A stretch of 64,000 bases of DNA from NCBI RefSeq assembly GCF_000442315.1, contig NZ_KE557320.1, forward strand, positions 499,235-563,234, written 5' to 3'. Origin of the DNA: Rubellimicrobium thermophilum DSM 16684. GTDB taxonomy: Bacteria; Pseudomonadota; Alphaproteobacteria; Rhodobacterales; Rhodobacteraceae. The notes under the pieces are model-generated. The model worked only from the letters and a program-made list of their open reading frames with translations. It ran no database searches and was not told where the DNA came from. Numbering within the stretch: position 1 is the stretch's first letter; every line of letters begins with the position of its first letter. Positions 51,959-60,790 of this stretch are shown here, in pieces. Made by a program: the position numbers and the translations under genes.

Positions 51959-53486
51959 CTACATCACCGCTCCCATCTGCCAGGGAACGAACTCGGCCCC
52001 GCCAAAGCCCAGACGTTCGGATTTCGTGCGTTCGCCGGAGGCAACCGCCACCATCAGGTCGAGAAGTTCGCGCCCCTTCTGCTCCACCGGCACGCCGCGC
52101 GCGATGATGTCGCCGCAGTCGAGATCCATGTCATCGGCCATGCGGGCGGCCATCTCGCTGTTGGTGGCCAGCTTGATGCAGGGCACCGGCTTGTAGCCCG
52201 AAACCGATCCCCGCCCCGTGGTGAACACGATCAGATTCGCCCCCGAGGCGATCTGACCGGTGACGGAACAGGGATCGTATCCGGGGCTGTCCATGTAGAC
52301 GAAGCCCTTCTGCGTGATCGGCTCCGCATAGCGATAGACCCCGGACAGCGGCGCGGTGCCGCCCTTGGCCACGGCGCCCAGGCTCTTTTCCAGGATCGTG
52401 GTCAGCCCGCCGCGCTTGTTGCCGGGAGAGGGATTGTTGTCCATCTGCCCCCCCCAGCGAGCGGTATAGTCCTCCCACCAGCGGATCAGATCCAGAAGCT
52501 TCATTCCCACCTCCGGCGTCACCGCACGGCGCGTCAGCAGATGTTCGGCGCCATAGATCTCGGGCGTTTCGGACAGGATCGTCGTGCCGCCATGCGCCAC
52601 CAGAAGATCCGAGGCATGGCCCAGCGCCGGATTGGCCGTGATCCCCGAATAGCCGTCCGAGCCCCCGCATTGCAGCCCCACGGTCAGATGATCGAGGCCC
52701 ACCGCCTCGCGCCGGCAGCGGCTGGCGACCTCGGCCATCTCGCGCAGGATGGCCACACCCTGTTCCACGGTGCGGCGCGTGCCGCCGGTCTGCTGGATCG
52801 TCATCATGCGGAACAGGCCGTCTCCGCGCATCCGTCCCGCAGCGGCCAGATCCCCAACCTGCATCACCTCGCAGCCGAGGCCGACAAGCAGGATGCCTGC
52901 AAAGTTCGGATTGCGCGCCCAGCCGCGCAGCGTGCGCATGAGCGTCTCGTAGCCTTCGCCTTTCGAGGCCATCCCGCAGCCGGTGCCATGGACGATGGGG
53001 CACGACCCCGTCGATGGCGGGATTGTCGCGCAGCCACGCCTCGCGCTCGCAGGCCTCGGCGATGAAGCGGGCGACGGAACCGGAGCAGTTCACCGTGGTC
53101 AGCACGCCCAGATAGTTGCGCGTGCCCACCTGCCCGTCCGCCCTGCGATAGCCGAGAAAGCTGCGCGGTTCGACCGCCGGCAGCGGGCGCAGATCGGTCG
53201 AGAAGGCATAATCCGTGTCATGCGCCCCCATGCCGAGATTGTGGGAATGGACATGATCGCCGGGGGCGATGGCCTGGGTCGCGGCACCGATGATCTGACC
53301 ATAGCGGATCACCCGGCCGCCGACCGGGATCGGCGCGAGGGCGATCTTGTGACCGCGCGGGACGGGGCCGGCAAGAGTGATACCGTATTCAGGCAGGAGG
53401 CTGTCCGCCGGCAGGTCGGCCAGGGCGATGACGACATTGTCGGACGGATGGAGCCGGAGCGTCCGGGCGGCAGCGGTGTCGAGCAT
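51959..53486 (-). CDS. UxaA-family altronate/galactarate-type dehydratase, frameshifted
   Basis: The protein of about 508 residues has an N-terminal SAF domain ([18 protein letters not shown], about 1-90) and the UxaA catalytic region ([25 protein letters not shown], then [29 protein letters not shown]). This family dehydrates sugar acids such as altronate with Fe(II). The frame breaks at GGGG 52997-53000; removing one base restores [17 protein letters not shown]. The ATG at 53486 has AGGGGG 6 bp upstream; an ATG at 53492 is the alternative. It is divergent from the GntR gene, 60-66 bp away, which probably regulates it. The substrate could be altronate or a related sugar acid. Confidence 0.85.
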
Positions 53487-53508
53487 GGGCATCCCCCTGA
53501 AACGGATC

Positions 53509-53530
53509 GACAGGCATGTTGACAGGCACG
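53509..53530. repeat. direct repeat overlapping the GntR-gene promoter
   Basis: GACAGGCATG and GACAGGCACG are separated by TT (12-bp period) and overlap the -35 of the GntR gene. They may be half-sites of a regulator. Confidence 0.45.
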
Positions 53531-53546
53531 GGGCCTTGGCTAGCAT
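53519..53546 (+). promoter_or_regulatory. promoter of the GntR gene, predicted leaderless
   Basis: A consensus TTGACA (53519-53524) is followed after 16 bp by TAGCAT (53541-53546). Transcription would start at or within a base of the ATG at 53553. Confidence 0.6.
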
Positions 53547-53556
53547 GCTAGCATGT
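53541..53556. promoter_or_regulatory. GntR operator candidate, site 1
   Basis: TAGCATGCTAGCATGT contains two overlapping palindromes (GCTAGCATGCTAGC at 53539-53552 and CATGCTAGCATG at 53544-53555). It covers the -10 and the start codon. It matches site 2 at 58024-58039 in 12 of 16 positions, sharing GCATG-NN-AGCATG. Confidence 0.6.
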
Positions 53557-54260
53557 CGCAAGTGGTGAGGGACAGGGGAAACGGGCTGAGGCCGCTCGCG
53601 GCCTTCAGCGGGACACTGGCCCAGCGAACCTACGCCGCCCTGAAGGAGGCCATCCTCGATCTCACCCTCAAGCCCGGCGAGATCATCCGCAAGGGCGAGG
53701 TCTGCTCGGCCCTGGGCGTGTCGCGCTCTCCGGTCAGCGAGGCCCTGGCACGGCTGGCTGCCGAGGCTCTGGTCGATGTCGTCCCGCAGGCCGGAACCTT
53801 CGTTGCACGACTGTCCATGGAAGAGGTGCGCGAAGGCGCCTTCCTGCGTGAGGCGCTGGAGCTTCATGCCGTGGAGGCTGTCGCCTCCGCCGTCACGGAC
53901 GAGCAGGTCACGCTGCTGCGCCGCAGCCTGGCCGTGCAGGAAGCCCTGGCCGGCGCCGAGGACATGGGCGCCTTCTACGATGAGGACGCCCGCATGCATG
54001 AGATGATCCTGGGCATGACCGGCCATCGGCGCCTGCCGGGGCTGTCGCGGACGGCATGGGTGCATGTGGACCGGGCGCGGCGCCTGATGCTGCCCACGCC
54101 GGGACGGATGGCAGAGACCGTCGAGGAACACAGGGCCATCATCGAGGCCATCGCCGCCCGCGATCCCGCCGCCGCGCGCGAGGCGACGCGCCGGCATCTG
54201 GGACAGCTTCTGAAGCGGCTCGAGGCGCTGGCCATGGAACGTCCCGACCTGTTTTCCTGA
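53553..54260 (+). CDS. GntR-family (FCD/FadR subfamily) transcriptional regulator
   Basis: This 235-residue regulator has a winged helix (LAQRTYAALKEAILDLTLKPGEII; recognition helix near SRSPVSEALARLAAEALVD) and an all-helical FCD ligand domain with metal-type ligands (about D146, H150, H192, H219). FCD proteins usually sense sugar acids or other small carboxylates. It stands between the dehydratase gene and the kinase operon and probably governs the island. Its predicted operator overlaps its own -10, which suggests autorepression. Confidence 0.9.
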   Translation: MSQVVRDRGNGLRPLAAFSGTLAQRTYAALKEAILDLTLKPGEIIRKGEVCSALGVSRSPVSEALARLAAEALVDVVPQAGTFVARLSMEEVREGAFLREALELHAVEAVASAVTDEQVTLLRRSLAVQEALAGAEDMGAFYDEDARMHEMILGMTGHRRLPGLSRTAWVHVDRARRLMLPTPGRMAETVEEHRAIIEAIAARDPAAAREATRRHLGQLLKRLEALAMERPDLFS

Positions 54261-54279
54261 CACAGGGCCTGACACAGGG
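54256..54279. repeat. 12-bp tandem repeat across the GntR stop codon
   Basis: CCTGACACAGGG occurs twice without a gap, and the first copy contains the TGA stop. It is probably a local duplication. Confidence 0.6.
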
Positions 54280-54586
54280 GGCGTGCGATCCCGCGCTGTC
54301 CCCAGGGCGCCGCGGAATGCGCGGCGGGCAGGGGGGCTGCGCCGTCCGTCCGCGCCGACGCACCGGCAAGGGGCCGGTTCGTCGGGAGAGATGGCGTGGA
54401 CAGAGGCAGAAGGCATGGCGCGGGATCTCCTTTCCCGGCCAGGATGCGGTGAAAAGGTTAACAAATCGTATGCGGATCGCGCGGTGGGTGTTGCAGGCAG
54501 GGGTCATCCTGCAACCGATTGTCAAGAAATCAATTTCTGGCGAATCTCGTGATTCGCGGGAACAAAGATGAACAGAAGCTGAATCG
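54261..54586. other. AT-richer convergent intergenic region with three inverted repeats
   Basis: No gene is supported. The right-hand half holds GTTGCAGG-N10-CCTGCAAC (54490-54515), AGAAAT-CA-ATTTCT (54525-54538) and CGAATC-TCGT-GATTCG (54541-54556). The genes on both sides converge here, so these could be terminators or structures of a small RNA; base composition differs clearly from the neighbours. Confidence 0.45.
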
Positions 54587-56095
54587 TCATCCCGTTCCAC
54601 CGCCCCCATCGCCGGGGCGCAGCCGCATCAGATCCTTCGTCCTCTCGTAGAGAGCGCGGAAGATCCGCCAATGCGTCTCATAGGCCGGGACAGGACGGGG
54701 GTCGCAGCAGCCGACGGGGGGATTCCAGCGGTCGATCGCCTCGGCATCCGCGGCGCCGATGGCCTGCGCCGCAAGGAAGGCATCGCCATAGGACGCCCCG
54801 AGCGTGACGCGGCGCAGCTCCTGCGGCAACCCGGTCATGTCCGATGTGGCCTGGAGCCAGACCCCGCGGGCCCCGCCCCCACCGCCATCACGCGGGTCGG
54901 GGGGGAGCCGGCCTCGCGATAGGTCTCCACGATATGGCGGGTGGCTGCGGCAATCCCTTCGAGAGCCGCGTGGTAGATGTCGCCGCGGCCATGGGTGAGG
55001 TCGAGCCCGAACAGCACGCCGCGCGCATGGGGATCGTGCAGCGGCGTGCGCTCGCCCGAGAAATAGGGCAGGCAGACAAGGCCTCGCGCCCCGGGGGAGA
55101 GGCCTCGGCCTCGGCATGCAGATGGGCAAAGCCTTCGGCGCGGTCGAGATGGGGGGCCAGCAGGCCGCGCAGCCACTGGGTCAGCGTGCCGGAGGTGGCC
55201 AGACCCGCCATCGCCGCCGCCGGACCGGGATGAAGCCAGGGGGCCGTCCAGAGCCGGGAATCCGTCAGGCGCCTTTCGGTGAGCTGGATGACGAACACCG
55301 TCGAGCCATACATCAGCATCATGTCCCCGGGCCGGCGCAGGCCGACCGAGACCGCCTCGGCCGCGGCGTCGATGGTGCCGGTGGTCACGGGGGTTCCGGG
55401 GGCAAGGCCCGTCTCCTGCGCCGCCTCCGGCGTCACATGGCCCGCGATCTCGGCCGACCAGAGCAGATCCGGAAGCTGGCTGCGGTCGCAGATCCCCAGC
55501 AGATCGGCCGACCAGTCGCCGGTCGCGATGTCATAGAGCGGCGCCCAGCCCGCTGCCGTGTAGCGGTCCATCGCGAAGCGGCCCGTCAGCCGTTCGAGCA
55601 GGAAGCTCGTGGCCGTATGCAGGCGGGCGGTGCGCGACCAGATCGCGGGTTCGTGCCGGGCGAGCCAGAGGATCTTGGGCCCGACGGCCTGGGATGTCAG
55701 GGCCTGTCCGGCGCGGCGCAGGATCGCCTCTTCGCCCAGACGGGCGGTCAGCTCGGCGATTTCCGGGGCGGCGCGCGTGTCCACCCCGTAGAGGATGCCG
55801 GGGCGCAGCGGCCGGCCCGCCGCATCGACCGGCAGGCAGCAGGGGCCGATGGCGCTGATGGCCAGGGCCTTCACCGCCGAGCCGGGCAGGCCGGAGCGAT
55901 CCAGCAGGGCGCGGGAGAGATGGACGACGGCGCCCACCAGTCCTCTTCGGCGCGGTGTTCCGCCCAGCCGGGCTGGGGAACCTGCATCTCATGCGGGCGG
56001 CGCGCCTCGGCCAGCAGGGCGCCTGTCGCCGTATCCACCAGAACCCCCTTCGATTCGAAGGTTCCGATGTCGATGCCCATCGTCACGGGGGTCAT
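54587..56095 (-). CDS. FGGY-family carbohydrate kinase, three frameshifts
   Basis: FGGY kinases phosphorylate sugars or polyols such as xylulose, ribulose or glycerol. The start at 56095 (MTPVTMGIDIGTFESKGVLVD) gives the phosphate-1 motif, and its ATG overlaps the peptidase stop. Adding single bases at CCC 55933-55935, in the C4G5 run 55089-55097 and in the G/C runs 54864-54890 gives a continuous protein of about 503 residues. It includes EEDWWGAVV, ISAIGPCCLPVDAAG, a substrate-site block GTIDAAAEAVSVG, CLPYFSGERTPLHDP and the adenosine motif VGAGARGVWLQATSDMTG. FGGY kinases are about 500 residues, so the repair is convincing. Three missing bases could also mean real decay, but the motifs are intact. 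Confidence 0.82.
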
Positions 56096-57180
56096 GGGCC
56101 ACGCTCCAGCCTGAGGGACGGATCGATCCGCGCCAGGGCACCCTCCAGAAGATCCGTCAGGGCCGCAAGATCGCGCAGGTCGCAGATCTCGAGCGGGGAA
56201 TGGGAATGGCGCATGGGAAAGCCGACATCGAGACAGGCCACCCCTGCGCCCACCGTCTGGACATAGGAGGCATCCGTCAGCACGCCCACCTGCGCGCTGC
56301 GCTGGAGCGGAAGACCCAGCGCCCCGGCCGCCTCCTCCATCAGCCGCACCAGAGCCGGATGCGGGATGACCCCATTGAGCGTGCCGCGCCCGTGAAAGCT
56401 GTAGAGGCTGATGCCGGGGCCGCCGCCCAGCGCCATCTCGCCCCGGTCGGCCATGTCGGGCGTGTCGGTCGCCAGCATCAGGTCGATCTGGATGGCGATG
56501 TCGGGGCGGAGGGTCTGCGCCGCAACCACGGCACCGCGCAGGTTGAATTCCTCCTGCACGGACCAGACGCAATGAACCGTCGGACCGCCCGCACGCTTGC
56601 CCAGCCGCTCGGCCAGCGCGACGAGGACGGCACAGCCCGCCCGGTCGTCCAGAGCCGTGGCGGCAATCCGATCCCCCGCAAGGGGCAGCCAGCGCGGGTG
56701 ATAGACCACGGGGGTGCCGATGCGGATGCCGGCGGCCTCGGCCGCGGCCTTCGACCCATGGCCGCTGTCGATGCGGATCTCGGGCGCGGCGGGAGCGATG
56801 TATTTCTCTGCCGGAGATGTCGCATGATGCGACTTCACGGTGATCACCCCCGGCAAGGCTTCGCATCCCGGCGGACAGATCAGGACCGCCTGCGCAAGCA
56901 TCGCCTTTTCCGCCACACCCCCCAGACGCTCGACACGCAGAAGCCCGTCGGCCTCCACCTTGCGCACGACAAAGCCGAGCTGATCCATATGGGCGAAGAC
57001 CATCACGGAGGGCAGGGCCGGATCGCCGGGGAGGGTCAGGATCAGGTTCCCGAGGCGATCGGTGGTCGTGGACAGACCCACGGCCGACAGCCGATCGCGA
57101 AGCCAGGCGGCCACCGGCTCTTCATGGCCCGCAAGGCCGGGCAGCAGGCAGAGCGCCTTCAGATCGTCGCGAAGGCTCAT
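56092..57180 (-). CDS. M42-family metallopeptidase (SgcX/FrvX-like)
   Basis: This 362-residue protein is a co-catalytic zinc enzyme of the M42 aminopeptidase/endoglucanase group. Visible ligands and catalytic residues are H in MVFAHMDQLGF, the D of TALDDRAGC, the glutamate pair in VWSVQEEFNLRG, D in IQIDLMLATDTPD, and H in the C-terminal FPMRHSHSP. The ATG at 57180 overlaps the BtpA-like stop; a longer reading is not conserved. In E. coli the orphan sgc operon also pairs an M42 protein (SgcX) with a BtpA-like protein (SgcQ). A peptidase role in sugar catabolism is unexplained. Confidence 0.85.
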   Translation of the reverse strand: MSLRDDLKALCLLPGLAGHEEPVAAWLRDRLSAVGLSTTTDRLGNLILTLPGDPALPSVMVFAHMDQLGFVVRKVEADGLLRVERLGGVAEKAMLAQAVLICPPGCEALPGVITVKSHHATSPAEKYIAPAAPEIRIDSGHGSKAAAEAAGIRIGTPVVYHPRWLPLAGDRIAATALDDRAGCAVLVALAERLGKRAGGPTVHCVWSVQEEFNLRGAVVAAQTLRPDIAIQIDLMLATDTPDMADRGEMALGGGPGISLYSFHGRGTLNGVIPHPALVRLMEEAAGALGLPLQRSAQVGVLTDASYVQTVGAGVACLDVGFPMRHSHSPLEICDLRDLAALTDLLEGALARIDPSLRLERGP

Positions 57181-57995
57181 GCGTGGGCGCCCCCCTGCCG
57201 GGTCTGCCGCACGAGGGCCATGAAGGCACGAGCGCGGTCCGGGTCCACCGGGTTCCATGTGTGTCCGTCGATCTTGAGCGCCGATCCCACGATGCAGCCA
57301 TCGGCGATGCGCAGCACATCGGCCACCGTGTCGTGCCGGACGCCGGTATTGGCCAGGACCGGCACATCGCGCACGGCACGCTTGACGGCCTCCAGATCCT
57401 CCATCCGCGCGGCCTCTCCCGTGATCTGCCCGGAGACCAGCACGGCATCGGGAATCGAGGAGAACACCGCCGAACGGGCGCGATCAGGCAGGGGACGGCG
57501 GTCGAGACTGTCGGCGAACTCTGCCGAGATGTTGAAGAGCATGGCACAGTCCGCCCGGCCCAGCCTGTTGCGATAGCGCATCGCGCGGCCCGCATCGGGT
57601 GTCCACGGCCCCATGTCCGAGGCATAGCTGCCCGTGAAGATCTCGCGCATGAAGGCCGCGCCGGTGGCAGCGGCCAGTGCGACGGTGGACATCGGATCCC
57701 ACAACACATCCACGCCGAAGGGCACCGTGATCTCTCCCCGCAGGCGTCCGATGACATAGGCCATCGTCGCGGTGCTGGCACGGTCCACCTCGAATTCGTA
57801 GGGGCGATCGTTCTCGTTGCCGAACATCACCGCATCCACGCCCGCCGCCTGCAGCGCATGCAGATCCGCCCGGGCCCCTTCCACGATCGCCTCCAGATCG
57901 CCGCCATGGAGCGGCGCACCGGGCAGGGCAGCAAGATGGACCATCGCGATGACGGGTTTGTGCGGCCCGAAGATCCGTCGGAACCTTTCGGTCAT
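57177..57995 (-). CDS. BtpA/SgcQ-family TIM-barrel protein
   Basis: The 272-residue protein from the ATG at 57995 matches BtpA/SgcQ (HKPVIAMVHLAALPGAP at the N-terminus, AVMFGNENDRPYEF, VLWDPMSTVALAAATGAAFMREIFTGSYASDMG in parts, and VLANTGVRHDTVADVL near the C-terminus). The fold is a phosphate-binding TIM barrel. BtpA was named for photosystem I biogenesis in cyanobacteria, but heterotroph members lie in sugar operons and their reaction is unknown. It is first in the operon with the M42 and kinase genes and divergent from the aldo/keto reductase (55 bp). Confidence 0.87.
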   Translation of the reverse strand: MTERFRRIFGPHKPVIAMVHLAALPGAPLHGGDLEAIVEGARADLHALQAAGVDAVMFGNENDRPYEFEVDRASTATMAYVIGRLRGEITVPFGVDVLWDPMSTVALAAATGAAFMREIFTGSYASDMGPWTPDAGRAMRYRNRLGRADCAMLFNISAEFADSLDRRPLPDRARSAVFSSIPDAVLVSGQITGEAARMEDLEAVKRAVRDVPVLANTGVRHDTVADVLRIADGCIVGSALKIDGHTWNPVDPDRARAFMALVRQTRQGGAHA

Positions 57996-58023
57996 TTCCT
58001 TGTGCGCTCCTCCCTGCGACAAC

Positions 58024-58039
58024 TGGCATGTCAGCATGG
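58024..58039. promoter_or_regulatory. GntR operator candidate, site 2
   Basis: TGGCATGTCAGCATGG lies in the 55-bp gap between the divergent BtpA-like and aldo/keto reductase genes. It matches site 1 (53541-53556) in 12 of 16 positions and keeps the GCATG-NN-AGCATG core. Confidence 0.5.
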
Positions 58040-58050
58040 AGGAAAAGCCG

Positions 58051-59004
58051 ATGCAACTGGCCGTCCGTCATCACGCACGCTCGGGTCTCGACTTCACGGA
58101 ACTGGGGCTGGGGACAGCGCCGCTGGGCAATCTCTACCGCGCGCTCACGGATGCCGAGGCGGAGGCGATCATGGAGACCGCCTGGGACGGAGGCGTCCGG
58201 CATTTCGACACGGCGCCCCTCTACGGCTTCGGCCTGGCCGAGACGCGGCTCAACCGCTTCCTGCGCGGGCGGCCGCGCGAATCCTATGTCCTGGCCACCA
58301 AGGTGGGGCGCCTGCTGCGGGCGGTGCCGCCGGGACAGGGCGACGGAGCCGGGAAGTGGTTCGACGTGCCCTCCCGGCGCGAGGTCTACGACTACTCCCA
58401 TGACGGGGTGATGCGCTCGCTGGAGTTCAGCCTCGAACGGCTGGGCGTGGACCGGGTGGACATCCTCCATGCCCATGACCTCGACCTGCGCAATCAGGGC
58501 TCTCGCGAGGCGCTCGAAGCCCGGTTGCGCGAATTCATCGAGGGCGGTCATCGCGCCCTGCATGATCTGCGCGCCCAGGGAACGATCCGTGCCATCGGCC
58601 TGGGCGTGAACGAATGGGAACCCGCGCTGTGGCTGGCCGAGCGGGCGGAACTGGACGTGATCCTGCTGGCCGGGCGCTGGACGCTGCTGGAGCAGGGGGC
58701 GGCGCGGCTGATGACGGTCTGCGCCGAACGCGGGATCGGGGTGATCATCGGGGGGCCCTACAACTCCGGCATCCTCGCCGGCGGTGCCCATTACGATTAT
58801 GGTCCCGTCCCCGCCGCCATCGCCGGACGGGCGCGCCGCCTGCGCGAGGTCTGCGACGCCGAGGCTGTGCCGCTGCTGCATGCGGCCTTCCGCTTTCCGC
58901 TGCGGCATCCGGCCGTCGTCTCTGTCATCCCCGGAAGCCAGAGCGTCGCCGAGATGGCAGGCAATCTCGCCGCGGCACGGGCCGATCTGCCGGAGAGCCT
59001 GTGA
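58051..59004 (+). CDS. aldo/keto reductase (sugar dehydrogenase type)
   Basis: The 317-residue TIM-barrel oxidoreductase resembles the L-fucose/D-threo-aldose dehydrogenase group. The catalytic tetrad parts are visible: D in RHFDTAPLYGFGLAE (with Y), K in VLATKVGRLL and H in DILHAHDLD. NAD(P) contacts are in the C-terminal SVIPGSQSVAEMAGNLAA. The ATG at 58051 follows GGAGG by 8 bp; an ATG at 58036 overlaps operator site 2. It probably oxidises an aldose or reduces an aldehyde in the island's pathway. Confidence 0.87.
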   Translation: MQLAVRHHARSGLDFTELGLGTAPLGNLYRALTDAEAEAIMETAWDGGVRHFDTAPLYGFGLAETRLNRFLRGRPRESYVLATKVGRLLRAVPPGQGDGAGKWFDVPSRREVYDYSHDGVMRSLEFSLERLGVDRVDILHAHDLDLRNQGSREALEARLREFIEGGHRALHDLRAQGTIRAIGLGVNEWEPALWLAERAELDVILLAGRWTLLEQGAARLMTVCAERGIGVIIGGPYNSGILAGGAHYDYGPVPAAIAGRARRLREVCDAEAVPLLHAAFRFPLRHPAVVSVIPGSQSVAEMAGNLAAARADLPESL

Positions 59005-59103
59005 ACGGCCCTGGCGGCAGAGGGGCTGATCCCGGAAACGGCCGGGGTTGACCCCTTCCGGCACGCGGGCCACATCCTCTCGCACGGTCAGGAGGGGGCA
59101 GGA

Positions 59104-60774
59104 ATGCTGCGCGCGCTCGAGATCCGCGACATGCTCATCATCGAGCGGCTCGATCTCGCCTTCCAGCCGGGGCTGAACGTCCTGACGGGCGAGACCGGAG
59201 CCGGCAAGTCCATCCTGCTCGATTCGCTCGGCTTCGTCCTGGGCTGGCGCGGACGGGCCGACCTTGTCCGTCAGGGTGCCGCACGGGGCGAGGTGACGGC
59301 GGTCTTCGACCTGCCCCCCGGACATCCGGCGCATCGGCTGCTCGAGGAGGCGGGGATCGAACCGGGCGAGGACCCGTCCGAGCTGATCCTTCGCCGGGTG
59401 AACACGGCCGATGGGCGCAAGACCGCCTGGATCAACGACCGCCGCGCCAGCGGCGAGATGCTCCGCGCCCTGTCCGGGACGCTGGTGGAACTGCATGGCC
59501 AGCAGGACGACCGGGGCCTGCTCGATCCCCGCGTGCACCGGGCGCTGCTGGACGACTTCGCAGGGGCGGGGCCGCTTCTGGAGGAAATCCGCGCCGCCTG
59601 GGCACGCCGCCGCGAGGCGCGCGCGGCGCTGGACCGAGCCGAATCCGAGCGCGAGGCCCTGCGCCGGGAGGAGGATTTCCTGCGCCATGCCGTTGCGGAA
59701 CTGGCGGCGCTCGATCCGCAGGACGGCGAGGAGGAGGCGCTGGACAGCGCACGGCGGCTGATGCAGGCCGGCAGCCGCATCGCCGAGGGAATCGGCCGCG
59801 CCCTGCAGGCCGTGTCCGCCCAGGGGGCCGAAGGGATGATTTCGGATGCGGTGCGCTGGCTCTCGCAGGCGGCCGGACAGGCGGAAGGGCGGCTCGATGC
59901 CCCGCTCGAGGCGCTCGACCGCGCGCGCGAGGCCCTGGCCGAGGCCGAGGCAGGAATCGCCGACTGTCTCGAGGCGATCCGCCACGATCCCCGCGCCCTC
60001 GAGGAGACGGAGGAGCGGCTGTTCGCCATCCGCGGCCTGGCGCGAAAGCACGGCGTGAGACCGGACGACCTGCCGGCCCTGCGCCGCGACCTCGAGGCCC
60101 GACTGGCCGCCCTCGACGACAGCGAGGCCGGGGACAGACGGCTGCGGGCCGCGCTGCGCGCCGCCGAGGCCGCCTATGACGATCTGGCCGGACGCCTCTC
60201 GGCCCTGCGCCGCGAGGCGGGGACGCGCCTTGCCCGGGCGATGGCAGCCGAGCTGCCCCCCCTGAAAATGGAGCGGGCCGTCTTCTCCGTGGAGGTGACC
60301 GGGGGCGAGCCCGGACCGGACGGACAGGACGAGGTGCGCTTCCTGGCGGCGACCAATCCCGGGGCGCCGCCGGGACCGATCGACCGGATCGCTTCGGGCG
60401 GGGAACTGTCGCGCTTCCTCCTTGCGCTCAAGGTCTGCCTGATGCGCGGCGAGGACAGCCGGACCCTCATCTTCGACGAGATCGACCGTGGCGTGGGGGG
60501 GGCAACGGCGGCGGCGGTGGGCCGGCGGCTGGCGGCGCTGGCCCGCGGCGGACAGGTCCTTGTCGTCACCCATTCCCCGCAGGTCGCCGCCATGGGCAAC
60601 CATCACTGGCGGGTCGAGAAGACCATCGCGGGCGACAGGACCACCAGCCGGGTCGTTCCCCTCGATCGCGCGGGGCGGGTGGACGAGATCGCCCGGATGC
60701 TGGCCGGGGACCATGTCACCGACGCCGCCCGCGGCGCTGCACTGGCGCTCCTGCAGGGCATGGACGCAGCCTGA
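59104..60774 (+). CDS. recN: DNA repair protein RecN
   Basis: RecN is an SMC-like ATPase that acts early in double-strand break repair. It has 556 residues: Walker A TGETGAGKS (28-36), a coiled-coil middle (about 150-370) rich in Arg, Glu and Ala, the signature IASGGELSRFLLALK, and Walker B TLIFDEIDRGVGG. LVELHGQQDDRGLL is diagnostic of RecN. It stands alone here, though it usually follows bamD. Confidence 0.95.
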   Translation: MLRALEIRDMLIIERLDLAFQPGLNVLTGETGAGKSILLDSLGFVLGWRGRADLVRQGAARGEVTAVFDLPPGHPAHRLLEEAGIEPGEDPSELILRRVNTADGRKTAWINDRRASGEMLRALSGTLVELHGQQDDRGLLDPRVHRALLDDFAGAGPLLEEIRAAWARRREARAALDRAESEREALRREEDFLRHAVAELAALDPQDGEEEALDSARRLMQAGSRIAEGIGRALQAVSAQGAEGMISDAVRWLSQAAGQAEGRLDAPLEALDRAREALAEAEAGIADCLEAIRHDPRALEETEERLFAIRGLARKHGVRPDDLPALRRDLEARLAALDDSEAGDRRLRAALRAAEAAYDDLAGRLSALRREAGTRLARAMAAELPPLKMERAVFSVEVTGGEPGPDGQDEVRFLAATNPGAPPGPIDRIASGGELSRFLLALKVCLMRGEDSRTLIFDEIDRGVGGATAAAVGRRLAALARGGQVLVVTHSPQVAAMGNHHWRVEKTIAGDRTTSRVVPLDRAGRVDEIARMLAGDHVTDAARGAALALLQGMDAA

Positions 60775-60790
60775 CCGGCGGCGCTCCCTG

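Noticed and set aside
54587..56095. FGGY kinase as a decayed pseudogene
   Set aside because: All three breaks lie in G/C runs like those in essential genes, and every kinase motif is intact after repair; real decay is not excluded but is less likely.
51959..59004. Prophage or integrative element
   Set aside because: No integrase, transposase, terminal repeats or tRNA junction was seen around the island.
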